A DNA stretch of 64,000 bases from Streptomyces sp. NA04227 (GTDB taxonomy: Bacteria; Actinomycetota; Actinomycetes; Streptomycetales; Streptomycetaceae), in assembly GCF_013364195.1 (NCBI RefSeq), contig NZ_CP054918.1:7553001-7617000 (forward strand), given 5' to 3'. Below, in pieces: positions 24,862 to 33,466 of this stretch. Made by a program: the position numbers and the translations under genes. The notes beneath the pieces were generated by a model. That model searched no databases. It was not told the origin of the DNA and saw nothing but the letters and a program-made list of their open reading frames with translations. The stretch's first letter is position 1. Each line of letters begins with the position of its first letter.

Positions 24862-26295
24862 TCACCCGGCCGTCGGCGCCTGTCCGCGGTCGAGCCGGGT
24901 CGGCGGCCAGTACTCCCGTACGAAACTCCGCTGCCAGCAGGCGCCGGTGGCCCGTAGCTCGGCGGCCGTGGAGAAGCGGTAGCGGTACAGCCGGGCGCGG
25001 ACGTACCGGGGCGGCTCGGCGCGCGGGAAGGGGGAGTGCCGAAGGAGCCGGAGGGTGTCGCGGTCGCCGAGCAGCAGCCGCTCCAGGAAGGCACCGAACC
25101 AGGGGTGCGCGTAGGCCGGGGAGAGCGCCGCGAACCACATCAACCAGTCCAGACGCAGGTGGTACGGGGCGAACTGGCGCGGCCAGCGGCGCGGGTCGCC
25201 CGGCTTGCCGCGGAACTCGTAGGCGCGCCAGTCGGAGTCCTCGCGCGGTGCCTCGTCCGAGGTCCCCTCGACCACGATCTCGTGGCGTACCCGGGTCACG
25301 CTGCCGAAGGCACCGTAGGTGTTCACCAGGCGCAGCGGTTCGAAGGACGTGTTCATCAACTGGCGGCGGGAGAACAGGTTCCGCGTGGGCCGGTAGCTGA
25401 GCAGCACGATCAGCGCGGCGACGGCGACGACCAGGCACTCGTACCACAGCGGCGCACCCGGGTCCGTGCGGTGGCCGGTGAGCGGGGTGAAGTCCAGGGC
25501 GGTCACGGCGAGCAGCACCGTGATCCAGTTCAGCCAGGAGAAGTTCCCGGAGAGCACCAGCCAGAGCTGGGTGACGATCATCAGGGCCGCCGCCCCCGTG
25601 GCCACCGGCTGCGGCGTGAACAGCAGTACCGGGACGACGAGTTGGGTGACGTGGTTGGCGGCGACCTCGGCGCGGTGCAGGGGCCGGGGCAGCCGGTGGA
25701 AGAACCAGCTCAGCGGGCCGGGCATCGGCTGGGTCTCGTGGTGGTAGTAGAGGCAGGTCAGATCCCGCCAGCACGCGTCGCCGCGCATCTTGATCAGGCC
25801 TGCCCCGAACTCCACCCGGAACAGCAGCCAGCGCAGCAGTACCAGGAGCAGCAGCGGCGGCCCCACCTCGTCGTTGCCGAGGAAGATCGCGAGGAATCCG
25901 GCTTCCAGAAGCAGCGTCTCCCAGCCGAACCCGTACCAGGTCTGCCCCACGTTCACGATCGACAGGTACAGCGCCCAGAGCAGGGCCCACAGCAGCATCG
26001 AGGCCCACAGCGGTACGAGGTCCCCGAGCCCCGCGCACAGTCCCGCGCTCACCGCGGCGCCCGTCCAGGCGCACCCGGCGAACAGCCGGTCCGAGTAGCG
26101 CCAGTGGAACAGGCTCGGAGCCTGCCGGAAGCCGACCCGCTCGGTGAAACGCGGCACCGGCAGCATGCCGCGCTCCCCGAGCAGGGCACGGAACTGCAGG
26201 GCGGCGCCCAGGAAGGCGACCAGATAGACGGCGGCGAGCCCGCGCTGGAAGATCAGGCGGCTCAGCCAGTAGTCGGAAGCCGTGAACCAGTCCAC
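24862..26295 (-). CDS. Lipase maturation factor family membrane protein
   Basis: The protein has 477 residues with many hydrophobic segments. Signatures of the LMF1/2 family are present: WYGFGWETLLLEAGFLAIFL, RWLLFRVEFGAGLIKMRGD, CLYYHHETQPMP and, near the C-terminus, PGDPRRWPRQFAPYHLRLDW then MWFAALSP. In animals the family helps lipases fold in the ER; the bacterial role is unknown. GTG 26295 (VDWFTASDYWLSRL) matches the usual family start; the open frame extends further upstream into the promoter of the divergent phosphatase. Confidence 0.88.
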   Translation of the reverse strand: MDWFTASDYWLSRLIFQRGLAAVYLVAFLGAALQFRALLGERGMLPVPRFTERVGFRQAPSLFHWRYSDRLFAGCAWTGAAVSAGLCAGLGDLVPLWASMLLWALLWALYLSIVNVGQTWYGFGWETLLLEAGFLAIFLGNDEVGPPLLLLVLLRWLLFRVEFGAGLIKMRGDACWRDLTCLYYHHETQPMPGPLSWFFHRLPRPLHRAEVAANHVTQLVVPVLLFTPQPVATGAAALMIVTQLWLVLSGNFSWLNWITVLLAVTALDFTPLTGHRTDPGAPLWYECLVVAVAALIVLLSYRPTRNLFSRRQLMNTSFEPLRLVNTYGAFGSVTRVRHEIVVEGTSDEAPREDSDWRAYEFRGKPGDPRRWPRQFAPYHLRLDWLMWFAALSPAYAHPWFGAFLERLLLGDRDTLRLLRHSPFPRAEPPRYVRARLYRYRFSTAAELRATGACWQRSFVREYWPPTRLDRGQAPTAG

Positions 26296-26441
26296 GGTTC
26301 CAGTGTGACGCTGTGTGATGTCGGCCGCGCGTTCCGCACCGGAACTCGCTGTCGGATGCGGGTACGTACCCCCGCAATGTGCGTAAACCATATGAACCGC
26401 ATGAACTCGAATAATCAGGGGATTGCTGGCAAGGTGGCTGC

Positions 26442-28529
26442 ATGGCTGACCGGGGAGCGAGTGAGCTGTCACTCCCGGACGACTGGCCCGCCGCCGCCCC
26501 GGATCCGTTCCTGGTGCTCAACCGCATGGGCTGTTTCGTCTGGAATCTCGACACCGGGCTCATGCACATGGACGCGACCGCGCACGAGCTCTTCGACATA
26601 CGGCCGACGGAGTACGACGCCCACCCCGAGACGCTCGTACGGCGCGTACCGCGGGTGGAGGCGCTACGGCTCGACGGGCTCATCTCGCAGGCGGTGAAGC
26701 GGGGCGACAGCCACTACGGGACGTACTTGCGGATCAGGCTGCGCGACGGCTCACCGCGCTGGCTGTACACCAAGGGCCACATCACCCGCGACACCGAGGG
26801 CCGCCCGCGCAGAATCCACGGCATCCTGCGCGACGCCACCGAGGAACTCGACGACACCTCGGCCGCCGGGCACGGCCCGCATCCGCCGAACGGCCACCCC
26901 ACCCAGACCGGCATCGTGCAGAGCACCACCGCGGCGCTGTCCCACGCCCGCACGGTGCAGGACATCCTCGACATCCTCCAGCAGCGCAACGGACTCGGTC
27001 ATCTCGGCGCCACCTACCTGGTGATGGGCCTGGTCGAGCACGGCCGGATCAAGGTCGTCTCCGAGGGCCCGGTCGACCCCTTCGTACGGCGCACGCTGAC
27101 CCTGCGCTTCGACGAGCCGTACCCGATGCCCGAGGTGATCCGGACCCTCGCGCCCCGCTTCATCGCGAACCCGCGGGAGTTCGCCGACGCCTACCCGCAT
27201 CTGTGGCCCGACGTGAAGCGGATCGGCGTCACCTCGGCCGCGTATCTGCCGCTCATCGCGCAGGCACGGGCGATCGGCGCGCTCGGGCTCCTTTACGCGG
27301 GCCGCACCGGCTTCGAGGAGGCGGACCGCAGCCTCCTGGTGGCACTGGGCAGCGGGATCGCGCAGAACCTCCAGCGCGCGATGTTCTACGAGCAGGAGAA
27401 GGACCTCGCCGAGGGACTCCAGCACGCCATGCTGCCGCGCACCGTCCCGGACGTGCCGGGCGCGGACATCGCGGTGCGCTACCGCTCCGCGTCGGCGGGC
27501 CGCGACGTCGGCGGCGACTGGTACGACGTCATCCCGCTGCCGGGCGGCCGGGTCGGCGTCGTCATCGGCGACGTACAGGGCCACGACACCCATGCCGCCG
27601 CCGTCATGGGCCAGTTGCGCATCGTGCTGCGCGCCTACGCCGCCGAGGGACACACACCCGCCACCGTCATGGCCCGCGCCTCCGTCTTCCTGTACGAACT
27701 CGACACCGACCGCTTCGCCACCTGCCTCTACGCGGAGGTCGACCTGTCCACGGGGGTGGTCCAGGCGGTACGGGCCGGACACCTGGACCCGATGGTGCGC
27801 AGCGTCGACGGAGGCTTCCGGCGGGTGCCGGTGGCCGGGGGCCTGCCGATCGGGCTCTCGGCCGAGTTCGGGGTGCTCGAATACCCGGTGGGCACCCTCG
27901 AACTCGACCCCGGCGAGACGCTGGTGCTGTGCACCGACGGGCTCGTCGAGCGTCCCGGCGCCGACCTCGACGAGGGCGTGCGGGCGCTGACCACCCTGGT
28001 GCGCACCGGACCCGAGGACGTACAGGAACTTGCCGACCTGCTGTGCTCGGGCGTGGACGAACGCGGTGGCGAGGACGACGTGGCGCTGTTGCTGCTGCGG
28101 CGCCGAGGGGCGGGCGCGCCACAGGCGGGCGGGCGGCTCCAGCAGCATGTCGCCCCCGGCGAACCGGAAGCGCTCACCGAGGCACGGCACATGATCCGCG
28201 CGGCCGTGCGCTCCTGGGGATCGGCCGAACGCGCGGACGACATCGAGCTGGTGGCCGACGAGATGATCACCAACGCCCTGATGCACACCGACGGTGCGGC
28301 GATCGTCACGGTACGGGTCCTGACCGGTGCTCAGCGGCGGCTGCGGGTCGAGGTCGAGGACGTCTCCAGCGCGCTCCCGCGCCGCCGCGACGCGGGAGCC
28401 TCCGGGGTCTCGGGCCGCGGGCTGCTCCTGATCGACGTCCTCGCCGACGTGTGGGGCGTGGAGGCGCGCGGCACGGGCAAGTGCGTGTGGTGCGAGTTCG
28501 CGGTCGCCGGGGCCGGGCAGGGCGGCTGA
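26442..28529 (+). CDS. SpoIIE-type PP2C phosphatase with PAS, GAF and ATPase domains
   Basis: The protein has 695 residues. PAS (about 18-135, CFVWNLDTGLMHMDATAHEL), GAF (about 165-320), PP2C/SpoIIE (about 330-550: GGDWYDVIPLPGG, IGDVQGHDTHAA, TDGLVERPG) and a C-terminal HATPase (about 575-690: ADEMITNALMHT, GVSGRGLLLIDVLAD). The metal-site Gly-His is GHD. It is cytoplasmic and likely acts in sigma-factor partner switching. ATG 26442 follows AGGTGG. It is divergent from the LMF gene, with no STAS or sigma gene adjacent. Confidence 0.92.
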   Translation: MADRGASELSLPDDWPAAAPDPFLVLNRMGCFVWNLDTGLMHMDATAHELFDIRPTEYDAHPETLVRRVPRVEALRLDGLISQAVKRGDSHYGTYLRIRLRDGSPRWLYTKGHITRDTEGRPRRIHGILRDATEELDDTSAAGHGPHPPNGHPTQTGIVQSTTAALSHARTVQDILDILQQRNGLGHLGATYLVMGLVEHGRIKVVSEGPVDPFVRRTLTLRFDEPYPMPEVIRTLAPRFIANPREFADAYPHLWPDVKRIGVTSAAYLPLIAQARAIGALGLLYAGRTGFEEADRSLLVALGSGIAQNLQRAMFYEQEKDLAEGLQHAMLPRTVPDVPGADIAVRYRSASAGRDVGGDWYDVIPLPGGRVGVVIGDVQGHDTHAAAVMGQLRIVLRAYAAEGHTPATVMARASVFLYELDTDRFATCLYAEVDLSTGVVQAVRAGHLDPMVRSVDGGFRRVPVAGGLPIGLSAEFGVLEYPVGTLELDPGETLVLCTDGLVERPGADLDEGVRALTTLVRTGPEDVQELADLLCSGVDERGGEDDVALLLLRRRGAGAPQAGGRLQQHVAPGEPEALTEARHMIRAAVRSWGSAERADDIELVADEMITNALMHTDGAAIVTVRVLTGAQRRLRVEVEDVSSALPRRRDAGASGVSGRGLLLIDVLADVWGVEARGTGKCVWCEFAVAGAGQGG

Positions 28530-28655
28530 GGCACCGGAACGGTGAGGCGGGGGAGTGGCTGCGGTGCGGGGAGCGTCCGGCCTGCGGGGCCCGGCATACG
28601 GACCGGCCGCAGCGCCCGCCCGGCCCCGGCGCGCACCGAGTGGCACTCTGGTGCC

Positions 28656-29516
28656 ATGCCCGAACTGCCCGAGGTCGAAGCACTCAAGGACTTTCTCGAC
28701 GAGCACCTGGTCGGCCAGGAGATCGTGCGCGTACTGCCGGTGGCCATCAGCGTCCTCAAGACGTACGACCCGCCCGTCACGGCGATGGAGTCCCGCACCG
28801 TCACCGCCGTCGGGCGGCACGGCAAGTTCCTGGACGTGGACGCGGACGGGCTGCACCTCGTGGCGCATCTGGCCCGGGCCGGGTGGCTGCACTGGAAGGA
28901 CCAGCTGCCGAGCGGCGCGCCCCGGCCGGGCAAGGGACCGCTGGCGCTGCGCCTCGCACTCGCGACGGGCGCGGGCTTCGACCTCACCGAGGCCGGTACG
29001 CAAAAGCGCCTGGCCGTCTACGTGGTGACGGATCCGGCGCAGGTGCCCGGGGTGGCGCGGCTCGGCCCCGACCCGCTGGCCGAGGACTTCGACGTGTCAC
29101 GGTTCGCGGCCCTGTTGAGCGGCGAGCGCCGTCAGCTCAAGGGTGCCCTGCGCGACCAGAGCCTGATCGCCGGGATCGGCAACGCCTACAGCGACGAGAT
29201 CCTGCACGCCGCGAAGATGTCGCCGTTCAAGCTCGCGGCCGACCTCACCGAGGACGAGACCCGAGGACTGTACGCGGCGCTGCGGGACACCCTGACGCAG
29301 GCCGTGGAGCGCTCGCGCGGAGTGGCCGCCGGACGTCTGAAGGCGGAGAAGAAGAGCGGCCTGCGGGTCCACGGCCGCACTGGGGAGGCGTGCCCGGTGT
29401 GCGGGGACACCATCCGCGAGGTCTCCTTCAGCGACTCCTCGCTCCAGTACTGCCCGACCTGCCAGACCGGCGGCAAGACCCTCGCCGACCGGCGTATGTC
29501 GCGGCTGCTGCGCTGA
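28656..29516 (+). CDS. Fpg/Nei family DNA glycosylase
   Basis: The protein has 286 residues beginning MPELPEVEALKDFLDEHLVG; Pro2 and Glu3 are the catalytic residues after Met removal. VGRHGKFLDV gives the conserved Lys, the H2TH region is SLIAGIGNAYSDEILHAA, and the C-terminal zinc finger is CPVCGDTI and CPTCQTGG. It removes oxidised bases by base excision and nicks the abasic site. Several actinobacterial subfamilies exist (MutM2/Nei-like), so no symbol is given. It follows the phosphatase gene by 126 bp. Confidence 0.95.
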   Translation: MPELPEVEALKDFLDEHLVGQEIVRVLPVAISVLKTYDPPVTAMESRTVTAVGRHGKFLDVDADGLHLVAHLARAGWLHWKDQLPSGAPRPGKGPLALRLALATGAGFDLTEAGTQKRLAVYVVTDPAQVPGVARLGPDPLAEDFDVSRFAALLSGERRQLKGALRDQSLIAGIGNAYSDEILHAAKMSPFKLAADLTEDETRGLYAALRDTLTQAVERSRGVAAGRLKAEKKSGLRVHGRTGEACPVCGDTIREVSFSDSSLQYCPTCQTGGKTLADRRMSRLLR

Positions 29517-29562
29517 GTTGGGCGGGGCCGGGCGGGGCAAGGGGCAGGCGGTGGCAACGCGG

Positions 29563-30138
29563 TCAGAACAGGTGAATCGCCAAGTGCCCGAGCGGCAGCC
29601 CGAGTTGCCAGGCCGGAGTCCAGACCTGCGGCAGCCTCTCATCGGACACCTCGTCCGCCTCGTTCGCCCAGTCGGCCCCGTCGGCCGTGTCGTCGGTGGA
29701 GCGCCCCATCAGCGGCAGGGCGTCCACCACCGCGCCCAGATCGGGCGCGAGCAGCTCGGTCTCCTCCAGCCAACTCCAGGCGTTCAGGGCGAGTTCGAGG
29801 TCCGGGCCACGTGCCCCGGCACTGTCGGCCTCGCTCACCAGGGCGTCCATCCGCTCGCTCACCCAGCGCTGCCAGGGACGCTCGTAGGCGGTCAGGGAGA
29901 GCCAGTTGTCCAGCTGGGAGACGACCCTGATGCCGGAGAGTTCGCCCTCGCTGTCGGAGAGGAAGATGGTGAGGGCGAGAGCGTCCCGGCCGGCCCGGAA
30001 CTCGAAGGAGCTGGGTGGCATCAGGTCGCCCGTACGCAGGAGTTCGTCCGCGATGTACTCGGCGTAGAGCCAAGCCATCGGCACCGTGAGTTCTCCGCCG
30101 TCGGCGCCTTCCGCGCTTCCCTGGCCTTTGTGCCGCAT
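29563..30138 (-). CDS. Hypothetical protein
   Basis: The protein has 191 residues starting MRHKGQGSAEGADGGE, with GAGGAGG 8 nt upstream of ATG 30138. It is acidic, with aromatic segments (PMAWLYAEYIADELL, WLSLTAYERPWQRWVSERM) and no signal peptide or membrane segment. It may be a cytoplasmic alpha/beta protein. No family was recognised. It lies downstream of the sortase on the same strand but 427 bp away. Confidence 0.8.
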   Translation of the reverse strand: MRHKGQGSAEGADGGELTVPMAWLYAEYIADELLRTGDLMPPSSFEFRAGRDALALTIFLSDSEGELSGIRVVSQLDNWLSLTAYERPWQRWVSERMDALVSEADSAGARGPDLELALNAWSWLEETELLAPDLGAVVDALPLMGRSTDDTADGADWANEADEVSDERLPQVWTPAWQLGLPLGHLAIHLF

Positions 30139-30565
30139 ACGACCTGCCTCCTCGGGTCCGTGCGCCTGGGGCTCCGCGTCCGCACACACGGATGAGGACA
30201 GCGCAGTACCCAACCGCGGTCCGGAGCAAGGCGCTTTGCCGAGACTTGACTCAGCTGTCGGTTTCTGTGCAGGTCACTGCCCGCTGCCGGTGGTGCGGAG
30301 GAGGGGCGCAGAGCACAGGTCCCGTCCGCACTCCGGTTCACGGTATCCGGCGTACGCGGGGGTGCGTGACGCCCGCGCACCTCATCGGTCACATCCGCCC
30401 CGCTGTGCCCCGCCCGTCCCGGTCGCGAGGGTGAGACTGTTCACAACGGGCCCCGCCAGAACGGGAGTCGGGGCTACGGTGGGGACACTTCCGGCCCCCG
30501 CACGGTCGGTCGCGAGCGAACGCCGGCTTACTTGCGTCGGCACCCGCACCCGCACGCCCGAGGAC
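30139..30565. other. Intergenic region upstream of hypothetical gene
   Basis: These 427 bp on the sortase side hold the promoter of the 30138 gene. Candidate elements are weak and no coding frame or RNA structure was convincing. Confidence 0.4.
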
Positions 30566-31219
30566 TCAGCGCGAGTCGACCATGCGGGCAAAGACCACGA
30601 CGTTTCCGTCGTAACCCGATTCCCTCGAATAACCCCCGCCGCAGGTGATGACACGCAATTCCGGAGCACCCCGATTTCCGTACACTTTCTCGCCCGGAAA
30701 ATCGTCCTTCTCGAACACATCGATTCCGTAGACCTCGAATTCCGCGGTGATCCCGTCCTTTCTGCGGATCTCGATGTGGTTTCCCTTGCGGAGTGAGCCG
30801 AGGCCGTAGAAGACCGCCGGGCCGAGGCGGTTGTCGACGTGGCCCACGACGACCGAGGTGCCGTTCTCGCCCGGGGTGACGGCGCTGGTGAACCAGCCCG
30901 CGAGGTTGGGATCTTCGGGCGGTGGCGCCTCGATCCAGCCGTTCTTGTCGATGCCGACCGGCATGAACGGCGCGTTGACCCGGATCTCGTCGATGCGCAC
31001 CCGCTCCGGCTCGGAAAAGGGCAGCGGCTCGCCGCCCTTCGCCTCGCGGGCATCGGTGGTCCCGTTGTCGGCGGAGGCGGGCTGCGGGGGACCGGAGTCG
31101 AATTCGCCGGATCCGTTGCGGATGAGCGCGACCCCGGTGAGGAGCACCAGCGCCAGCACCCCCCACGGTGCTCGTCGCTTCATCTGCCCGCCGCCCTCGG
31201 CGGACTTGGCCTGGGGCAT
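30566..31219 (-). CDS. Class F sortase
   Basis: The protein has 217 residues: a short N-terminus, one membrane segment (about 14-33, APWGVLALVLLTGVALI), a linker, then the sortase barrel. The catalytic residues are His in SVVVGHVDN, Cys in VITCGGG and Arg in GNVVVFARMV. TLxTC of housekeeping sortases is ITCGGG here, as in class F. It should join sorted surface proteins to the wall. GGGAGAG precedes ATG 31219, and a perfect 13-bp inverted repeat lies immediately upstream. Neither neighbouring surface protein has an LPxTG/LAxTG signal. Confidence 0.93.
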   Translation of the reverse strand: MPQAKSAEGGGQMKRRAPWGVLALVLLTGVALIRNGSGEFDSGPPQPASADNGTTDAREAKGGEPLPFSEPERVRIDEIRVNAPFMPVGIDKNGWIEAPPPEDPNLAGWFTSAVTPGENGTSVVVGHVDNRLGPAVFYGLGSLRKGNHIEIRRKDGITAEFEVYGIDVFEKDDFPGEKVYGNRGAPELRVITCGGGYSRESGYDGNVVVFARMVDSR

Positions 31220-31230
31220 TCGCTCTCCCT

Positions 31231-31267
31231 TTTCTCGTACCCACGGCAGGGCCTTGGGTACGAGAAA
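31231..31267 (-). promoter_or_regulatory. Perfect inverted repeat before the sortase gene
   Basis: TTTCTCGTACCCA (31231-31243) and TGGGTACGAGAAA (31255-31267) are perfect reverse complements with an 11-nt loop. The inner arm ends 1 bp before the sortase ribosome-binding site, so in RNA the hairpin would sit directly against it. It could be an operator or a translational control element. Confidence 0.6.
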
Positions 31268-31544
31268 GCTAAGTGGCCACCGCGGCGGCGGCGAGTACGA
31301 AGGGGCGAACGGGTGGCCGCCCGCGTCGTGGTGAGCCATCCGGGGCGAGCGGTCCGTGGAATTTCCTGACGGTGTGTGACCTGCGGCTATGGCGAAGCCG
31401 CAGGTCGTGGCCCGGCGTGTCGCCTCACCGGTACGGCCGAGTCCCGAAATGCGGCCGTGCGCAGGGCAACTGAGGGTCTGTCTGGGAGGCGCACCTGCCC
31501 ATCACCGGGGACGGATCCCCGGGGCGCCTTCCCGGAGGAAGCTC

Positions 31545-32102
31545 ATGCGTACCACTCGTGTTCTGGTGGCGTCGGCCGCGGTGGCGGCCGCTGTCGCGTT
31601 CGCCTCGCCCGCCCTCGCCGAAGAGTCCGGCGCCGAGGTCGAGGGCTCCAGCCAAAGCAGCGTCGAAGGCTCCGGCCAGGACAGCGTTGAAGGCTCCAGC
31701 CACAGCAGGGTCATCGCCGTGCCGAGCGTGATCGCCAGGGGCGGTCAGCTCAGGATCTCCGTGAGCGACCCCAAGTGTGCCCACGGCATGGGCTGGGTTT
31801 CCTCGAAGGCCTTCGAGAAGACCGTCCGCCTGCGGCCCGGCATGCCCGCCACCGCCACCGCGACGATCAAGCGCGACGCCCGCCCGGGCTCGTACGACAT
31901 CAAGGCGACCTGCAACGGCAAGACCGTGTTCGGCCCGGACGCCTTCACCGTCATCGGCGGTGGCGCGCAGGGCGGCCTCGGCGGCAGCACGGAGGACGGT
32001 GCCACCGGTGCCGATATGGCCGTCGGCGGTGGTCTTGTCGCCGCCGCCGCGATCGGTGGCGGAGTGTTCTGGATGCGCCGCCGCGCGGAGAACCGGGCTT
32101 GA
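31545..32102 (+). CDS. Secreted, membrane-anchored surface protein
   Basis: The protein has 185 residues. The signal peptide cleaves after SPALA (residue 25). Three 8-residue repeats of VEGSSQSS type span residues 32-55. A beta-sandwich-like domain follows (about 56-135, RGGQLRISVSDPKCAHG to ATCNGKTVFG, two Cys), then a Gly-rich linker and a C-terminal membrane segment closed by MRRRAENRA. No LPxTG box was seen. GGAGGAA precedes ATG 31545. It is divergent from the sortase and similar in plan to the protein at 32217. Confidence 0.88.
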   Translation: MRTTRVLVASAAVAAAVAFASPALAEESGAEVEGSSQSSVEGSGQDSVEGSSHSRVIAVPSVIARGGQLRISVSDPKCAHGMGWVSSKAFEKTVRLRPGMPATATATIKRDARPGSYDIKATCNGKTVFGPDAFTVIGGGAQGGLGGSTEDGATGADMAVGGGLVAAAAIGGGVFWMRRRAENRA

Positions 32103-32134
32103 TATCCCCGCTCTCCTTCTGCGACTGGGCACGT

Positions 32135-32183
32135 GACAGCCGTTCGCCCCGGATCCGCTAGGAACCCGGGGCGAACGGCTGTC
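32135..32183. terminator. Perfect 18-bp stem terminator
   Basis: GACAGCCGTTCGCCCCGG (32135-32152) pairs with 32166-32183 across a 13-nt loop. It stands between two convergent surface-protein genes and can serve both. Confidence 0.88.
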
Positions 32184-32216
32184 GGCGTACGGGCCGAACG
32201 GCCGCGGTCGGCGCGG

Positions 32217-32951
32217 TCAGCTCTCGTCGGCGCGGCGGCGGGAGAAGTGGTACGCGGTGCCGAGGGTGCCCGCCACGAGGAGCGCGCCCAGGCCCAGTTC
32301 GTGCAGGTCGAGTCCGCCGAAGGCGCCGCCCGCACCGGCGTTGACGCCGTGCTCGGGGTGGCGGCCCTGATGCTGCCCGTCGTGGCCGGGCCCGTCCATG
32401 TCGTCGGGGCGGCCTTGCCAGTCGTCGCGGTCCTTGTCCTTCTGCCAGTCCTGGCCGTCCTTTTCCTTCTGCCAGTCCTCGCCGTCCTTGTCGTTCTGCC
32501 AGTCCTGGCGGTCCTTGTCCTTTTGCCAGTCGTTCTGCGGGTCCTTCTGCCAGTCGTCACCGGGGCGGCCCTGGTCGTCACGGCCGTCGTGGCCGCCCGG
32601 GCGCCCCTTGCCGATCGTCAGCTCGACGGTGCGGGTGATGTCGCGTTCACAGGAAAACGTGACGGAGTACGTCGCTCCCTTGCGCGCGTCCCAGTCCACC
32701 TTCGTGGTGGCCGAGTTGTTGCCCGCCTCGATGACCACGGTGTCGAAGACGCCGGAGTGCACCTTGGTCCTGCCCTTGCACCCGTCCGCCGTCAGCCGGA
32801 CCTCGCCGCCGGGCTTGACGGTCATGGGGTTCACGGCCACTTCGAAGCGTTCGTCGCCCTTGTGGGGGGAGTCGGCCACCGCGCCGGGTGCGGTCAGCGT
32901 GAGGGCCGAGACGCCGAGCAGGGCGGCCGAGGCGACGCGTATCGCGCGCAT
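32217..32951 (-). CDS. Secreted surface protein with DWQKD repeats
   Basis: The protein has 244 residues. A signal peptide (to about residue 26) is followed by a domain (about 35-113) with two Cys (TADGCKG, TFSCERD), parallel to the protein at 31545. Six DWQKDKD-type repeats follow (residues 132-179), then a His/Gly-rich segment and a C-terminal membrane helix ending SRRRADES. The repeats are highly charged and could form an extended stalk in the wall. GGAGG precedes ATG 32951. There is no LPxTG. Confidence 0.88.
   Translation of the reverse strand: MRAIRVASAALLGVSALTLTAPGAVADSPHKGDERFEVAVNPMTVKPGGEVRLTADGCKGRTKVHSGVFDTVVIEAGNNSATTKVDWDARKGATYSVTFSCERDITRTVELTIGKGRPGGHDGRDDQGRPGDDWQKDPQNDWQKDKDRQDWQNDKDGEDWQKEKDGQDWQKDKDRDDWQGRPDDMDGPGHDGQHQGRHPEHGVNAGAGGAFGGLDLHELGLGALLVAGTLGTAYHFSRRRADES
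32415..32558. repeat. Tandem repeats encoding DWQKDKD units
   Basis: Six imperfect units of 21-30 bp, on the plus strand each containing CTGCCAGTC, encode the charged stalk of the surface protein. Copy number may vary between strains. Confidence 0.85.
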
Positions 32952-33148
32952 GTGAGTCCTCCGGTCTCCGAGGACAGCCGCGGAGCTTTTCCGCATGTAC
33001 CGGTCGTGCCCTCGATACCGGCGACGCTAGGAATGGCGGCCGCGGGCCGCGATCGCTGTCGGGCGTTCGGGCGAATCCGGTCGGCCGACCGGGTTGTCCG
33101 GCGTCGCGACGGCGGTGTGTCGGCGTGCGTGCGGCGCGGCTCCCGGAC

Positions 33149-33367
33149 TCAGGAAGCGCGCTGCCACAGATGCGCGGGCGCCCCGCGCCACTCGACGAGG
33201 TGCCGGTCGTCCAGGGCCACGTCCGCTTCCCCCAGCCCGGCCGAGAGCAGCAGGGTGACCAGTTCGGTGTCGCTGCGGGCGGTGCCGAGGAGCCGTCCGC
33301 GCAGCAGAATCCGCCGCTCGCCGTCGGGGGCGGGCGGCATCACCACCACGGGTGCCTGCCAGGCCAT
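33149..33367 (-). CDS. Small hypothetical protein
   Basis: The protein has 72 residues starting MAWQAPVVVMPPAPDGERR, with a pattern of alternating hydrophobics (RILLRGRLLGTA, ELVTLLLSAGLGE, DVALDDRHLVEW) that suggests a small alpha/beta fold. The start has only a weak GAAGA site. The function is unknown. A strong terminator of the next gene lies upstream at 33416-33461. Confidence 0.62.
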   Translation of the reverse strand: MAWQAPVVVMPPAPDGERRILLRGRLLGTARSDTELVTLLLSAGLGEADVALDDRHLVEWRGAPAHLWQRAS

Positions 33368-33415
33368 GTCTTCACAGTGCGCCGGGCGGCCGGGACCCGC
33401 ACCCGGTGGAAGCGC

Positions 33416-33461
33416 CCGGTGGCCGGGCTCCGGGCGGAGGATCCCGGAGCCCGGCCACCGG
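33416..33461 (-). terminator. Perfect 19-bp stem terminator
   Basis: Bases 33416-33434 (CCGGTGGCCGGGCTCCGGG) pair perfectly with 33443-33461 across 8 nt, six bases beyond the stop of the bestrophin-like gene. Confidence 0.88.
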
Positions 33462-33466
33462 CCGCC

